Part shown: in pieces, positions 32,373-44,816 of the stretch
Numbering within the stretch: the stretch's first letter is position 1
How the letters are laid out: each line of letters starts with the position of its first letter
Assembly (NCBI GenBank): GCA_018873245.2
Contig: JAEMBT020000008.1
Span: forward strand, 11,135,172-11,199,171
Origin: Archegozetes longisetosus
Taxonomy: Eukaryota; Arthropoda; Arachnida; Sarcoptiformes; Trhypochthoniidae
DNA length: 64,000 nt
Direction: 5' to 3'
Notes under the pieces: model-generated
Seen by the model: only the letters and a program-made list of their open reading frames with translations
Database searches by the model: none
What the model was told of the DNA's origin: nothing
Position numbers and translations under genes: made by a program

Positions 32373-33082
32373 ATATTTACTGTGTTATTCTGAAAATGTA
32401 AAGTGTATAGTTTTAGCTGTATCTTAAGGTATCTTGTGAATTATGTTCCTACGAAAATTATATTTAAAGCAAGTGTTGTTTAATATGAAGAGGTCAATGA
32501 GGTCATTTTTAACTTAGAATTTTTCAATCTTCAACTCTGCATTTGCTCGTTTTGTGCCATTTCCTATAATTTTCTATCTTTAATCTCCGTTAATTAATTC
32601 ATTTTAATATGAAGGTACTTGAAGTATGCTCTAAAACCTTTGTCATGAGATTAACATGAGGTTGATAAAAGGTTGATTAGAGGTTGCTATGAGGTTAACA
32701 GCGATAGCTCATCAGCTAGGCTGAAAGCTTTCGGCTTGTAAAATTACACCTTATAAATAACTCATTTAATCAAACAAATTTTAATGAAAGAAACAATAAA
32801 TATAACAACCAAAAAAGTTTAAATAAAAGTGAGAATTTTCAAGATATATTAATAATATGAGACTAATGATGTGGAATAGACTTTTAGCAAGTGTTGTAAG
32901 TAACCCTCACATTACTAAAAAAGAAGTTTATCATCATTTAGGATTAAAGATTGGTACAATCAACTTTATTCAACAACATTATAAACTTCAAAGTCCCTTT
33001 TACTTTAAAAACTCAAAAGTACATAGAAAGAATGAACATGAAATTGAAGCAGTTAAGTCATCCAAAGAACATCCTGATAATG

Positions 33083-33868
33083 TGTGCTATTCATAAACTT
33101 CTCTTCTCTTATGACTTCTCCTCGCTTAAGCAAATAGTTGCCAAGCGAACGCCATTTCTTATACTTCTCTTTGCTTAACCCATTGTCACAACTTTGGGGT
33201 AAAATGTTCCCAAGTTTGACTTTAAAAATCTCGTAAAAATCAACAAAACGTCTTTGCTTCTTGAGAATTTAGGTATTCCTCGGTTATATATCTGGCTTTG
33301 AATGACAAAAAAGCCGATTAATTTAGAATTATAACTTTATTTTAAAAATACTTTTCTGGTGACATGTTCGGCTGAGGACAGAATTCCCCCTAACATCGCA
33401 GTGCTTTGCGTTTACTATATGTGTCGCAGTGCTGTAATGTCTCTACTAGCAATTTGAACCACTGATGACGCTGTAGCAGATAATAACTAAAAATTAACTA
33501 ATTAGTAAATTTAAACTTCGAAAACAAGGGCTAACCTTGATTCTCAAAGCATTCAGACTAACCTAGAACAGATATAAAGGGTGGAAAACGTGGGGTAACA
33601 TTTTACCCCACAGTTAACTTTACGTTTACGTAATTTAAGTTGTGACGAAGGGTTAAAATCGAATGTTTTTATTTTTTGCATTACATTCGATTATCCGTTC
33701 TAAAGGAGCCTCAATCCTCCTTTAGACTTTTTAATACAAATTATGGGACTTCGCTTAAGCGAAGTTATAAGAAAAGAGATGAGTTTGTGAATAGTAAAAT
33801 TTTCACTTAAGAGAAATCATCTCTTCTCTAGGAGAGATTTCGTTTAAGCGATGTTTATGAATAGCGCT
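33083..33868. mobile_element. TIR element, GCTATTCATAAAC ends
   Basis: Inverted terminal blocks GTGCTATTCATAAAC (33083) and GTTTATGAATAGCGC (ending 33868), with further inner inverted similarity around CTTCTCTTCTCTTAT and ATAAGAAAAGAGATGAG and around GCTTAAGCGAAG. No coding frame. The target duplication is not clear. The short frame 32857-33096 runs into its left end and is not recognised. Confidence 0.55.
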
Positions 33869-34053
33869 CAATATGTGTTTAATCTGTTGTAAAATCAAAA
33901 GTTAAAAATAAAAATATTCATCGAAAAAAGGAGGGAGAAACCTATGATTTTGAAGAAACTTTCGATAATACATTGGATTCTGAAAAAGTAAGGCTGTTGA
34001 GCCTAAAGCTATTGAGCTTATCAGCTCAACTTACGTTTTTTATTTGATAATAA

Positions 34054-34350
34054 ATGTCGTTGATTGAAATAGCAGCTAAGAATCAATTGAGACATATACA
34101 ATATAAAATTAAAAAAAATTGTGTTGAGTTTAATCAACTTTCTGTTGGATCTAAAGATAAAGTTGCTGATCAATTATATACAGAAAATAGAATTTTAAGG
34201 AAACTTGATGTGGCTGCTGTTGAAACTATCGAAAGAATGGATGAAGAAATTGAATTGAAGTATAACAAAATTAATATTTTAGAAAAGGAACTTAAAGACG
34301 TTAATCACGATGAACAAAAAATTCAGACTGCTAAACAAAAAAACCAGTAA
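34054..34350 (+). CDS. small coiled-coil hypothetical protein
   Basis: 98 residues, ATG start, rich in Lys, Glu and Ile, with heptad-like spacing (ILEKELKDVNHDEQKIQ) that suggests a coiled coil. No signal peptide, membrane segment or known domain. It lies in a repeat-rich region and could be a fragment of an unrecognised element. Function unknown; it may be a chance frame. Confidence 0.3.
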   Translation: MSLIEIAAKNQLRHIQYKIKKNCVEFNQLSVGSKDKVADQLYTENRILRKLDVAAVETIERMDEEIELKYNKINILEKELKDVNHDEQKIQTAKQKNQ

Positions 34351-36210
34351 TTAGAAACAACAATAAAGAAAGAGCTAAACGTCGTTTACTGAATACTCTT
34401 TCTTTAACTTATAAATGATTACTGAGGAATTAATAGGTGATGCTAGTGAAAAAGTTAAATCACTTTGTTCTGAAAATAAAAAGGGTTTGGATTTATATAT
34501 TACTTAGTATTTTAATAGTAATTGTTTTAACATTAATTTACTTTTACTATTGTGGTAAGTAAAACTTGTACAAATTTTAGAACAGAATAAAGAGGTAAAA
34601 AATAATAGAAGAGCTTGTGAAACTTAAAATTTTCTCATCATACTAAAAAGCTGAATAATTAAACCCAAATAGTCACCTAACATTCTCATAGTTTGCAAAT
34701 AGAGCCTTAACTGATTGATGGTTACCTTCAACATCTTTATGGTATACAAATCCACACTTTGATATTTTATTAGTACCTTTAATATTCTATCGTTTTCTAT
34801 TTGCAGATTCTATACTTTACAGACAATAGAAACTCTTCATATTAAGATCCTTCATAATACGTTTTAGACTGGAGTCTGATATCCCTATCATTTTACAAGT
34901 TGCGGTTTTATTAGTTCGAAATGCTCTTCTTTCGCTTGAACAAACAATATAACCTTTTTCATTAGCATGTTTTTCCTTATATCATCTTGCACTATTGTGT
35001 TCGTATATTTTATGCTATTCAACTTATCTTGCATTTAATACTACTTAAATCTGACCTTGAACATATTTGAAACTGGTCGGATTTGAACGAGGCAATCTAA
35101 ACTGATCAAATTAAACTGACCGATCTAGAAGGAAAATTATTTTTATATGATTGAATCTGACCTGATGTGGTTAAAATGAAAGCTTGACCCAATATAATAT
35201 ATTGCATATTAGAATATTTGTTGTTAAATATAAACTGATTATATTACAAAATTAGTGAACTCATTGAGCTCAATAGACTATTGCTAGATAAGCTAAATCA
35301 AGCTGATCGCTAATCAAGAAGTCTATGTTGAAGCTATTGAGATGATGAAATATTTGGTTTAGGAGTTGAAAATGAAACGTTATGATGAAAACTTGGTGAA
35401 GTTGATGAGATGATTAAGTACGTCTAAGAACTGAATGAAACCATCTTATGATGATGTGAGAAAGAATCAATTTATTTTAGAAAGAATGAGACACCAAGCT
35501 TAAAAATTAAAAGTAATATAAGGGCGGAGACCATATATGATATGTTTAGGTTATTACTAGCGCTATTAGCAATAGTTTATCTATTTTGCTATTGTATTCT
35601 TATAGCGAGATTACAGTAGAGGAAAACAAGGTAAGACGAGAGTCAATCTAAAAGTCTGATTAAAAAGTACATGAAAGTGTTTCGGTTTGACCAAGACAAG
35701 AGAGAAACGCAATTTCAAATTGCTACGTAGACCCTTTACCGTTTAGTTATTAATCATCAGTCAAGTAGTTTGATTTTGTACGGGTTCCTTATTTCAGAGT
35801 TAAACATCCCAACATACTGGTAACACGAGTCAAGAATAAAATACCGGAACTTATACTGCAACGTCATCAATTCAATGGACTAGTCACCCAACTGGATTTT
35901 GTTTTACAAAGAATTTATTTATAATTTTTTGAAAAATCTATTGATTTTTCGTAATTCAGCTTACTATCAATTAAGTGGCGTGTAAAAAATAGCTGCAGTA
36001 TCAGAATCTCCCCTTGAACAAATTAGAAATGAGGTAACCCAAATACATTGTTTCATCTCCCTTGTGGGCAACTCCAATACACGAAGTTTATGTAACGTAA
36101 TACTATTAACGATCTAAGTGACTAGCATAATAAAGATGTCTTAATTTAATATTATACAAAAAATGCAAAATTGATTGTTTTAGCCTATAAATACATTTTT
36201 TTCTTCCTGG

Positions 36211-37362
36211 ATGCTGCCAGAAGATAGAGACGGCAACTTAGGAAAAGTGCTGAAAGCCATTGGTACTTCATTAGCTGCAATTCCGGGAAGAGTTAATTCG
36301 TGCATAAATTTTAATGATCAACTGAATGCTATAGACACTTTACTTTCGATTATCAACGAAAGCACAGAAACAACAAAGGAGACCTTGTTAGAAGCTTCAC
36401 TTATCATAAATATAATTGTGGATTTTTCGAATATTACTGGAGTAAAGCTTCTGGTAAGTTAGATTATTAGACCATTTTTTCAAAACTAGGTTTAACCTTT
36501 GCCTTAAAGGTTGTTCTGGCCCAAGCGAATTACTTATCATTGTCGAACAAGACAAAATTGAAGATCTCGTCAAGCTTCGACAAAAATACGTTGATGGAAT
36601 ACTGAAGGCAAAACGGGAAATGGCAGATGGTCTACTCAAATCCTCTTCTTATTCTTCTGCTTTGGTGATTCTAACCGAAACAGTTAGACTTATTAGCATT
36701 TGGAATTGTATTAAGGCAGCAAAAAACTTGATCATTAATGACACTACCCTCTCTAAAATCAAAGGAACAAAAGATCAAATAGGAATCATGGATGATATCA
36801 AACAGAAGATAAGCACTGTGAATGAACTTTTAAAAGATTGTAGTGAGACTGAAGATACGGAAACGGAACGTAGGATAAATATTGAAATAGAGGATATGCA
36901 GTTTGATATGAGGGAACTCTTGCAGGAAACTAAAGAACTTATAGGTATACTACTCTACAGGAATTCATGATATTTTTATTTCTGAAATCACAAATCGCTT
37001 TTTTAAAAGGAGAAGCAAAATTCAAGATTCAAGGAAAAGTTGTAAGGTTGGAAATCCATTCCGAAACCTTGACATTGACTGGTATATCAAATCTAGCGCA
37101 CTTAATACTGAATGGTCTACCAGCTGTACAATGGATGGAGTGCTGCTAGCGCAATTTGGAAACAAATTGGGACATGGCTTTTACAGGACTCGGAGCAGTG
37201 ACCATTGCAGGAGGAGCAACGTATATGATTACACAAAGTACTATTACAAAGCTTAATGAATGTTTAAAAGAACTGCCAAAATATTAGGCTGAATTAAGAG
37301 CTCTGCAAGCTGCCATCAAGAAAATCAGGGAATGGTTAAATCAAAGCAAGTGAAAAAGATGT
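36211..37362 (+). pseudogene. helical protein of unknown function, multiply broken
   Basis: The coding-like blocks run in one direction. Block 1 (36211-36453, 81 codons) ends at a good donor GTAAGT. Block 2 (about 36510-36944) includes MADGLLKSSSYSSALVILTE and a Glu-rich helical region; it is out of phase with block 1 at every good acceptor I tested. It is joined to block 3 by a clean 65-bp GT-AG intron (36945-37009). Block 3 (37010 onward) reads GEAKFKIQGKVVRLEIHS and then meets TAG at 37147. The same frame continues through a hydrophobic segment (FTGLGAVTIAGGATYMI), meets a second TAG near 37286, and ends at TGA near 37351. Content is almost all amphipathic helix around one hydrophobic stretch. 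Two stops plus one phase break point to a pseudogene. I do not recognise the family. Confidence 0.6.
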
Positions 37363-38912
37363 GAGAGTATGGAACTCTAAAATCACATTACATGTTATAA
37401 TCTACGCTTAATGGTCCGATTTTCACATTTTATTATTTTATTTCCTTCTACGCCTTACACTCCCCATCCGTAATGTAAAATCCAGAGCACAATCCCAGCT
37501 ATTACTTTTGAGAATTTAATTTATATATCAATTCTAAAGTCTAATGTAATGAGAATTATTCTTGAAAGAGTAAAACCATTCGTTTCTATATCGAAAGTAC
37601 TGAAAATTGTGTTGTTTAAAAGATTTAGTTGAACTAGACTTTACGTGTCCAGAGAATTCAAAGCTGAATTTTATATACACATAATCTATACTTCATACAG
37701 AGTTCAAATATCTAAATTTTATTCACCGCAAATGACCAGAACACCGGTAAAAATATTTCTGAAAAATCGACTAGATTTCGAGTGGCCGAAGATTTTCAGT
37801 ATTAGCTTTTTATATAAATAAACTACAACTCGAGCTGAGTTGAAATATATAAATTTCATTTGTCGTAAATGACCGGGACATCGGTAAAAAAATTACCGAA
37901 TAATCAAGTATATAGAAATTTTTGTAAAATAAATCTATGGAATCAAATTTCAACTCGAAACGATTAAAATGAACAGAATTTTATCGCTCTGATTTTATAT
38001 ATTTGATGAGACTTCAACAATTTTTAAAAGTTGAAAGAGGGAGGTCCTACGGGACCTTGGTCTAACATGGTTTCTCGACAAACTAAATATTTTTGAAAAG
38101 TCTTGATAAAAAGGAAAATATTATGAAATGGCATAGTGCTACGAAAAGAAGGGGCGAAACTGGAGCCATGGTTTCACAATCATCGGGCTTAGTGAACCAC
38201 CTTCTCACGGTGATGGCGGGCAACTGGCTTATAAATGTAGGCCAGGCTAAAGATCCAAGCCAGAAAGTATGCCGTCACGTCTAAATACCTTTCATACAGG
38301 CATTGAATAGAACATCGGGGATCGTTGCTCAGTAGGCTCAATTAGGTAAACTTTTGGTCTTAGCAGGTCGTAAGCCAACGGTTTGGCCGGAGATCCGCCC
38401 CTTTTACGCCAATGATTGGAAATTCTCCTTATAGAGTCAAAATAGTTCCGCTTAAATAAGTCAAAAAAATAACGTCGCGACAATGCATCTTTAAGCCAGT
38501 TGCCCGCCATCACCGTGAGAAGGTGGTTCACGGAGCCCGATAATTTTGAAACCATGGCTCCAGTTTCGCCCCTTATTTTCGTAGCACTATGCCATTTCAT
38601 AATATTTTCGTTTTTATCAAGACTTCAAAAATATTTAGTTTGTCGAGAAACTATGTTAGACCAAGGTCCCGTAGGACCCCCTCTTTCAACTTTTAAAAAT
38701 TTTTGAAGTCTCATTAAATATATAAAATCAGAGCGATAAAATTCTGTTCATTTTAATCGTTTCGAGTTGAAATTTGATTCCATAGATTTATTTCACGAAA
38801 AATTTCTATATACTTGATTATTCGGTAATTTTTTTACCGATGTCCCGGTCATTTACGACAAATGAAATTTATATATTTCAACTCAGCTCGAGTTGTAATT
38901 TATATATATATA

Positions 38913-40168
38913 TACACTCATCCAATTAACTATTAGGGTAAGCGAAAAATCGATTTCTACAAAAAGTATTAATTTGATTTTAATAATATTTTAGGGAAAT
39001 TATCTTGAATAATGGACAGATATACCATATAAATTATATGAAAATTTATTAAGATTTAATAGCAAAACATGTGTTTCGAAATTGACACAAATTAACCATT
39101 GAAAATACATTGAGTGATAATGACATGCTATTGGTTTAAACAAAACTTAATTAGCTATGTAATTTTTGAATTTTTTGATTTTGGAAAACACCTGAATGGA
39201 GACAATTCTTCATTAATTTGTGTGAATCAAAGCCCACACGATTAGCTTCTGTCATAGCATCACGCGGTGGATATACTAGATATTAGTTGTCTTAACCCTT
39301 GAACAGTAAAACGATTTTGATCAACGATTCCAGTAAAATAGGGTCTTTTTGACCCATTGTTTGATTCGGAAAAGTATTTTATGGTAAGGGTTAGGGTATA
39401 TAACAGTTAGCGTATTTTGTACTTTGTTGGTGTCGTCATCGTTGACGTAATCAGTTTAAGGTTTGAGCGAAAACTATTTTCTTATACAAATTTATCGCCT
39501 AAACTCAAATAGAACTAACTTTAAAAACGATTAAATTTAAATATAAAATTTGTAAATAATTAATTTTAATTGTAAATAATTGCTCAATACGACCTAAATA
39601 TACTCATTTGAAAATACTATCAGTTTTATTAACATTGGAAATTGCATTAAATAATTATAAAAATTTTTATAGACCTTTGGGTCATTTTGATCCATAAAAT
39701 ACCGTTCTAGGGTTAATTTGCTATCCAATGTATTTTATAACAATATCTCTATTATTATTTCAATTGTAAAACTTCATAAAAATTAATAGTGTAAATTTGA
39801 TAAAACTTTTATTATTTCAAAAATCTGTTATTATAGAATACTTGATACTTAATATTTATTATCCATGATTAATCCATATCAATATTATAAAAATGTAATT
39901 GATAGTTTTTGTTTAAAATAATTGTTTACTGTCCCACTTATTGGTTAGTTTTGTTTTAAATCATCACTCAATGTATTTTCAATGGTTAATTTGTGTCAAT
40001 TTCGAAACACATGTTTTGCTATTAAATCTTAATAAATTTTCATATAATTTATATGGTATATCTGTCCATTATTCAAGATAATTTCCCTAAAATATTATTA
40101 AAATCAAATTAATACTTTTTGTAGAAATCGATTTTTCGCTTACCCTAATAGTTAATTGGATGAGTGTA
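38913..40168. mobile_element. element with 204-bp TIRs inserted in the palindrome arm
   Basis: 1252-bp element 38915-40166 with near-perfect 204-bp inverted repeats (38915-39118 and 39963-40166), starting CACTCATCCAATTAACTATT, bounded by TA within a TATATA run. It interrupts the right arm of the larger palindrome, so it is younger than it. No transposase frame inside. Confidence 0.88.
39292..39716. mobile_element. piggyBac-type MITE, TTAA duplication
   Basis: 417-bp element 39296-39712 with ends CCCTTGAACAG and the complement of CCCTAGAACGG, flanked by TTAA at 39292-39295 and 39713-39716. TTAA targets with CCCT ends are the piggyBac signature. GGGTC/GACCC motifs near both ends are additional inverted repeats. 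It sits inside the 204-bp-TIR element, giving three layers of nesting. Confidence 0.85.
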
Positions 40169-40265
40169 TATATAAAACTTATACCGAAAATCTTTGGTCA
40201 CGTAAAGTCTAGTCGAATTTTCAGGATTATTTTTACCAGTGTTATGGTCATTTGCGGTGGATAAA

Positions 40266-40876
40266 GAAGGATATTTTGCTATGAATGTCTGGGCCCAGTC
40301 CGATTTCGATGAGTGGCATATCGTTTGAAAAGTCTTTTAATGCTGGACACAAAAGTCTATAGGCACTTTTTGCCAAAATCAATAGTTTTCGAGTTATAAG
40401 GGAAAAATCACCCTATGTTAAAAATCGATTTTTTCGGGTTTTTAGCCACAAAAATATAACTTTTGTGTTGCCCACTCACTACCACGTGGAAGTAAACCCG
40501 AAGATAGCATAAAACTAAAATAAAAACTATAAATAAAATAATTAAAAAAAATAACTAATCTGTATCAGTGCTACCAGGATAGACAGAATGTTTGAAAAAA
40601 TCAACAAATTGCCTACTCGGTGAATTAATCTCGGGCCCATATCCGAGATACCACAGAGCTGGCATTATATGTGTACAGCACCCGTCAGTTCTGAGGCCAT
40701 TTTGCACTGACAACAGTATTCAATTATTACCCCTGAATTTGTAAATACTGTCCCAAACCATTTGGAGCTTATAACTCGGAAACGGGCTGAGATAGACTAT
40801 GAGTTGTATGTATATTGCGACTCAGGGAGTTGAGATCTATCCAATGAAACCTAAATCAGCTGGCCCAAAAAATATT
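40266..40876. mobile_element. second insertion in the palindrome arm
   Basis: About 611 bp interrupting the outer right arm. Its ends are short inverted repeats, ATAAAGAAGGATA at about 40262 and its complement near 40880, with TGGGCC just inside both. It contains a hairpin around CAAAAATATAACTTTTGTG. No coding frame. Exact ends and duplication were not resolved. Confidence 0.55.
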
Positions 40877-40974
40877 ATCCTTCTTTATATATTTGAAATT
40901 AGCTTGAGCTATAGTTTATTTATATACAAAGTTTATGTTGAAAATCTCTGGCCACTTAGTGTAGTTTAACAAGT

Positions 40975-41465
40975 AACTGTGCAGGCATGAAACCAGTGAC
41001 CGTATGAACTATGTGATTGTAGCCGTTGATTACTTTTGTTAAGTAAATTGGGCATTTAATTGAAAGCTTATCCAGCGTTACTAGACGTAGACCTGTCATT
41101 TACTTCGTGTCATTTACTTTCTCAATGATGCCATTGATCTGCGAATGATAAGTGCTAGTAAAAGTATGTTTAATATTGTATTTTTAGGAAAAATGTGAAT
41201 AAACGGCTTCGAAAATTTGTGCCATTATTAGTCAGGAGTCTTTTGTGTGATCCGAAAGAGCGAATAATGGGTTAGACTACGCTGATTGCTGCCTGGGCTG
41301 TGTTAGTCTTTGTTGCCTTTGCCAAGACAACGTGAATGATAATCGATGACTACTTGAATGAGTTTTGCACTAGTTCCTGCCGCTGAGTATCTCATGACAA
41401 TAGTGTCCATTGCTACCAGATCCAACGGTTTATCTGGAGTCATGTGAAGTATGAGTGGACCGGTA
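40975..41465 (-). pseudogene. Ty3/gypsy-type retrotransposon integrase remnant
   Basis: On the minus strand, broken frames read KPLDLVAMDTIVM, KLIQVVIDYHSR, then RSFGSHKRLLTNNGTNFRSR, a HSQ-NG-IIEK-like block and NGYNHIVHTVTGFMPAQ. This is the order of an rve integrase core (Asp, second acidic site replaced by Asn in TNNGTNF, Glu) followed by the C-terminal motif of Ty3/gypsy elements. There are several stops and frame changes. No LTRs, reverse transcriptase or gag were found nearby. Confidence 0.7.
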
Positions 41466-41816
41466 TTACCTCAATTTGTAGAAATCAACATATAGATTTG
41501 CAAAATATAGAATCATTTTTATTGATTTGTAAAAAATAGAAAATTAAAAGTAGATTTTTTAAGAAATATAGTCCATTAAACAGAAATATAAAAAAGTAGA
41601 ATAAAGAAAATGGAACAATTTGCATGTAAAATAATAGAATGCACAATTTAAAATTGGTGCATCTATTTTAAAGTTTACAAACTTTTAAACTTTAGTAATC
41701 ACAATCAAGTAGGCGTTATTTTTATGATAGACGAGTTTCGTTTTTTAAATGTTACCAAAAAATTACTTTTTTAGTGCATCAAGGTTTTATTTTTCAGATA
41801 AGTAGCAATCCCAAAA

Positions 41817-42153
41817 ATGGTACAAAATATTGGAAGTATTTCAAAATATGAAACTAAATCGAGATTGAAGAGAGCCTTAGAAGAAGAATCACATCGCCCT
41901 GTAAAGCAAATTTATAATCAAGTGATAAGAGAGAAATGATGAATTAGCCGAAAGATATACTGAAAATCAAATCGCAGATGCATTGATAACTTATGATAGC
42001 GTTCAAGCATACATGTATCGTCAACGAAAGTCTACTCTCCAAAATCTACCTTAAACAAGACAAGAAATTAACTTGGATGGTAAAATGATAAAAACAAAGT
42101 CAAATGAAGAATTTTTACTTTTTAATGACGGATCTGAAGGATCTGAAAAGTGA
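41817..42153 (+). pseudogene. Mutator-like (FLYWCH-associated) element remnant
   Basis: Frame 1 begins MVQNIGSISKYETK and runs through HRPVKQIYNQVIREK to a stop. A shifted frame resumes as NDELAERYTENQIADAL and YDSVQAYMYRQRKSTLQNLP, then a stop, then more similar sequence to 42153. This pattern (RxVxxIY, then SVxxxxYRxRxxxLPxxP) is typical of the region after a FLYWCH finger in animal Mutator-like transposons. The zinc finger and the transposase core are absent. Confidence 0.55.
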
Positions 42154-43136
42154 AAATTTTATTATTGATTTAATTTATTCTTGAAAATCCTTAAAAAATA
42201 AAATAAATAAAAAATATTTAAACTTTCGTTTAGAGTGAAACCAGTGAAAGCAAAATCCGCAAATCAAAATTGTCACTAAAACCTTATTTTTAAAAACACT
42301 TATTTAAAAAATCGAAACATGTATTAACGTAAGTATATAAGTAAACATGAAAACTAGAGGTAAATTATGTCCTTTTTCACTATTTAAATATCGAAATTTT
42401 GAAAATTCATCTCCTTTCATATAAAAGAATTTCGAGAATCTGCATATTCTTAAACAATACTTCTAGAAGAAAATCTTAGTGTAGCTCAGAAGTAATCGAA
42501 GGAGGGCGTGGCTTGAAACTTATTTGTCAAGTCATGCTAATAAATATATAGATATGTAATTGCTTCCTCAGCTTCACAGAAAAGTGATTCAGCCCAAAAA
42601 TTGATATAACTATCATGTGAAGAGAAATTTTTTCAATATAATAAATTTTGATTGTTTGAAACCGTTAGTTGCTAGTAAAAATAATTTTCATTCACGTCAA
42701 TTCGTCCAATAGATTCAAAATTGACTAACTTTTGAGTTAAAATGAATGAATCATTTAATAAACAATGACTTGCTTAGTTGACGGACTATTTATCGAACTT
42801 TTACAAACATTAGTAAGCGCGACAATAATAGATAAAACACGTCTCTAAAAAGGACCAAAACATGCATTGAATACGCATTCAATTTGATGAAATGTCATAA
42901 CGAAATGTGAATTATTTTTTTGTGGATTCATTACTTAAGCAATTAATTAATATTGCCAATTGTATTGAGTTGAAAATAATTTGAACGATCAATTAAGAAC
43001 GATCAATTAAACTAGAACTAAGGTAAATATTAATAAAACGTGTTATTGAAGTAATCAAAATAAACATTAAATGGCTGAAAAATAAATGTTTTTTTAATTG
43101 TTACGCATTGATTTTATGTTTTCCTAGATTTAACGA
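42154..43136. other. intergenic, AT-rich
   Basis: No coding frame recognised. A TTTTATGTTTTCCTAG acceptor-like sequence lies just before the BTB start at 43137 and could end a 5' UTR intron. Confidence 0.35.
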
Positions 43137-43975
43137 ATGGATTTAAAACAATTGTATTTGAGCTCTGAAATGAGTGACGTCACACTCGTTGTTGACGGTG
43201 AGAAAATTCCTTCGCATAAGCTATTGTTAGCCATCAAGAGTCCAGTCTTTAAAGCGATGCTTTTTGGAGATTTCAAGGAGTCCAATGACAACCAAATTCA
43301 AATAAAGGAGACATCGACTAAAGCTTTCAAAGTTATGCTTAAGTTTATTTACGACCACAACATTCAAATTGAAGACAAAACTGATTATGCGCTAGTTATT
43401 GAAGTTTTAAAACTTTCGCATAGATTTCAAATGAACAATTTAATTGATTTAATTGAACAACAATTAAAAGAAATGATAACATTTCAGAGCTTTTGCCTAT
43501 CTTTCAATGCTATCAATTGTATCATTTGAACAAATTATTCACTGATTTGAAAGATTTTATTCGAGAATTTGGTAATGAAGTCATTGATTTCATATCGTTT
43601 GCTGGCCTTTCGATTGATTTTATCAATAGTTTTCTCTCATTATTCAAATCTCAAACTCTGGTCATCAAAGCATTTAAGAAAATAATTGCCGAAAAACCAG
43701 AAATGGACTTAAATCAGTTGAAGAAATTCAAGTTCAGATTCAAATATTGCTCAGTTGAAAACATCGAAGCCTTAAGGGAACTTAATCTGATTACAGATCG
43801 GCAATCATTCGATATCTTGAAGCAAAAATATGAGAGACTGTCCAATAAATATAAGGATAAAGTGCGAGATTGGAGCCCGTTTTATTGTCGGGATTGCGAT
43901 CAAAGCTCTGATGATGACATTATCGTGACCTGGCCTCCTCTTAAGAAATTCAAAAATGATTCTGACTCTGATTAA
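43137..43975 (+). pseudogene. BTB-BACK protein, copy 1, one frameshift
   Basis: The BTB/POZ domain in the first frame (43137-43529) reads SEMSDVTLVVDGEKIPSHK, LLLAIKSPVFKAMLFGDFKE and VLKLSHRFQMNNLIDLIEQQ. The BACK-like region continues one frame over (to 43975): LYHLNKLFTDLKDFI, EVIDFISFAGLS, KKIIAEKP, then an acidic tail (SDSD). The frames join at 43515-43518, where the family frame needs one more T (AATTGTAT for AATTTGTAT). The full product would be about 279 residues. BTB-BACK proteins are often substrate adaptors for Cullin-3 ubiquitin ligases. Everything except the one shift is intact. Either a young pseudogene, a programmed shift, or a short BTB-only protein ending at 43529. Confidence 0.8.
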
Positions 43976-44296
43976 AACTCAAGTTCTTATCTCGATCAAC
44001 ATGTTCTTAGAATTCAGAGTTATTTTTATGCCAATCTAATCCTCATTTATGGTTGAAATATGACTTCTGATTAGATTTTCATTTATACTAATTATAAAAT
44101 TTTTTGTAAAACAAATTTCTAAATAATTTCTAAATACGTGTTTTGTTTTAATCATTTGAGTTCATTAATTATAAAAGTTGTTATCATGATTACTAAAACA
44201 AGTATTTCAAATCATTATTTGTGATAATTTCTGTCTCTTTTAATAAGCGATTTATACCTTAAACTCATTTCATCGTTTTATGACGAGACATTAAGA

Positions 44297-44428
44297 CCTG
44301 TATGCACAACTCTATTTAAAACGGTTTTAAGTCTTAAAACCGTTTTAAAACCTGAAACGTGTTTTAAAATTCATTACACAACTAATGTTTAAAACAGTTT
44401 TAGTTAAGTCTCGACTTGTGCATACTGG
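44297..44428. mobile_element. small MITE with internal perfect hairpin
   Basis: 132 bp, ends CCTGTATGCACAA and the complement of CCAGTATGCACAA. It contains AAAACGGTTTTAAG and its complement separated by two bases, then further AAAACNNGTTTT-like units. No clear target duplication (TAAGA occurs on both sides). Confidence 0.65.
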
Positions 44429-44816
44429 CCTAAGACATTTAATGACAATTTGATATAAAACTACATAAATTAGAGTTTGTTATATAATAAGACTTGTGTT
44501 AAAATTAAAGATAATTTTAAACATTTTCATTTGACTAAAGTTTTGAAAAAGTTTTTTTATTGCCAATTAAAGTAATTGTGAAGAGGAGTGCAATTTTATT
44601 ATTTAATAAAATTCTGTTTGTAACCCTTAATTGTAGACAAAATTAGAAACTTTCCTTCAAATTTTCTTCAATTTACGACTGTATATTGAAAACTTTTCCT
44701 AATCAAGTTCAAATAAAACTAAAATTTCAATGGCACTTTATTTAAATGCTTTATTGTTGACTTAATTGATATCAGACTATGGGTAAATATTCGTTCAATA
44801 CTTCAATGACTAGCGC

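Larger units (their letters stand above)
37628..40972. mobile_element. large foldback palindrome carrying nested insertions
   Basis: Outer inverted repeat: the left arm is 37628-38231 (about 604 bp). The right arm is 38492 to 40972 but is split by two insertions (38915-40166 and about 40266-40876); without them it is about 618 bp. The spacer is 38232-38491. Matching blocks include CACCGCAAATGACC, CTCGAGCTGAGTTGAAATAT, GACCGGGACATCGGTAAAAA, CGAAACTGGAGCCATGGTTT and their complements. Short frames at 38093-38284 and 38292-38600 read the arms on opposite strands (both begin MKWHSATK) but show no known domain. Confidence 0.85.
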
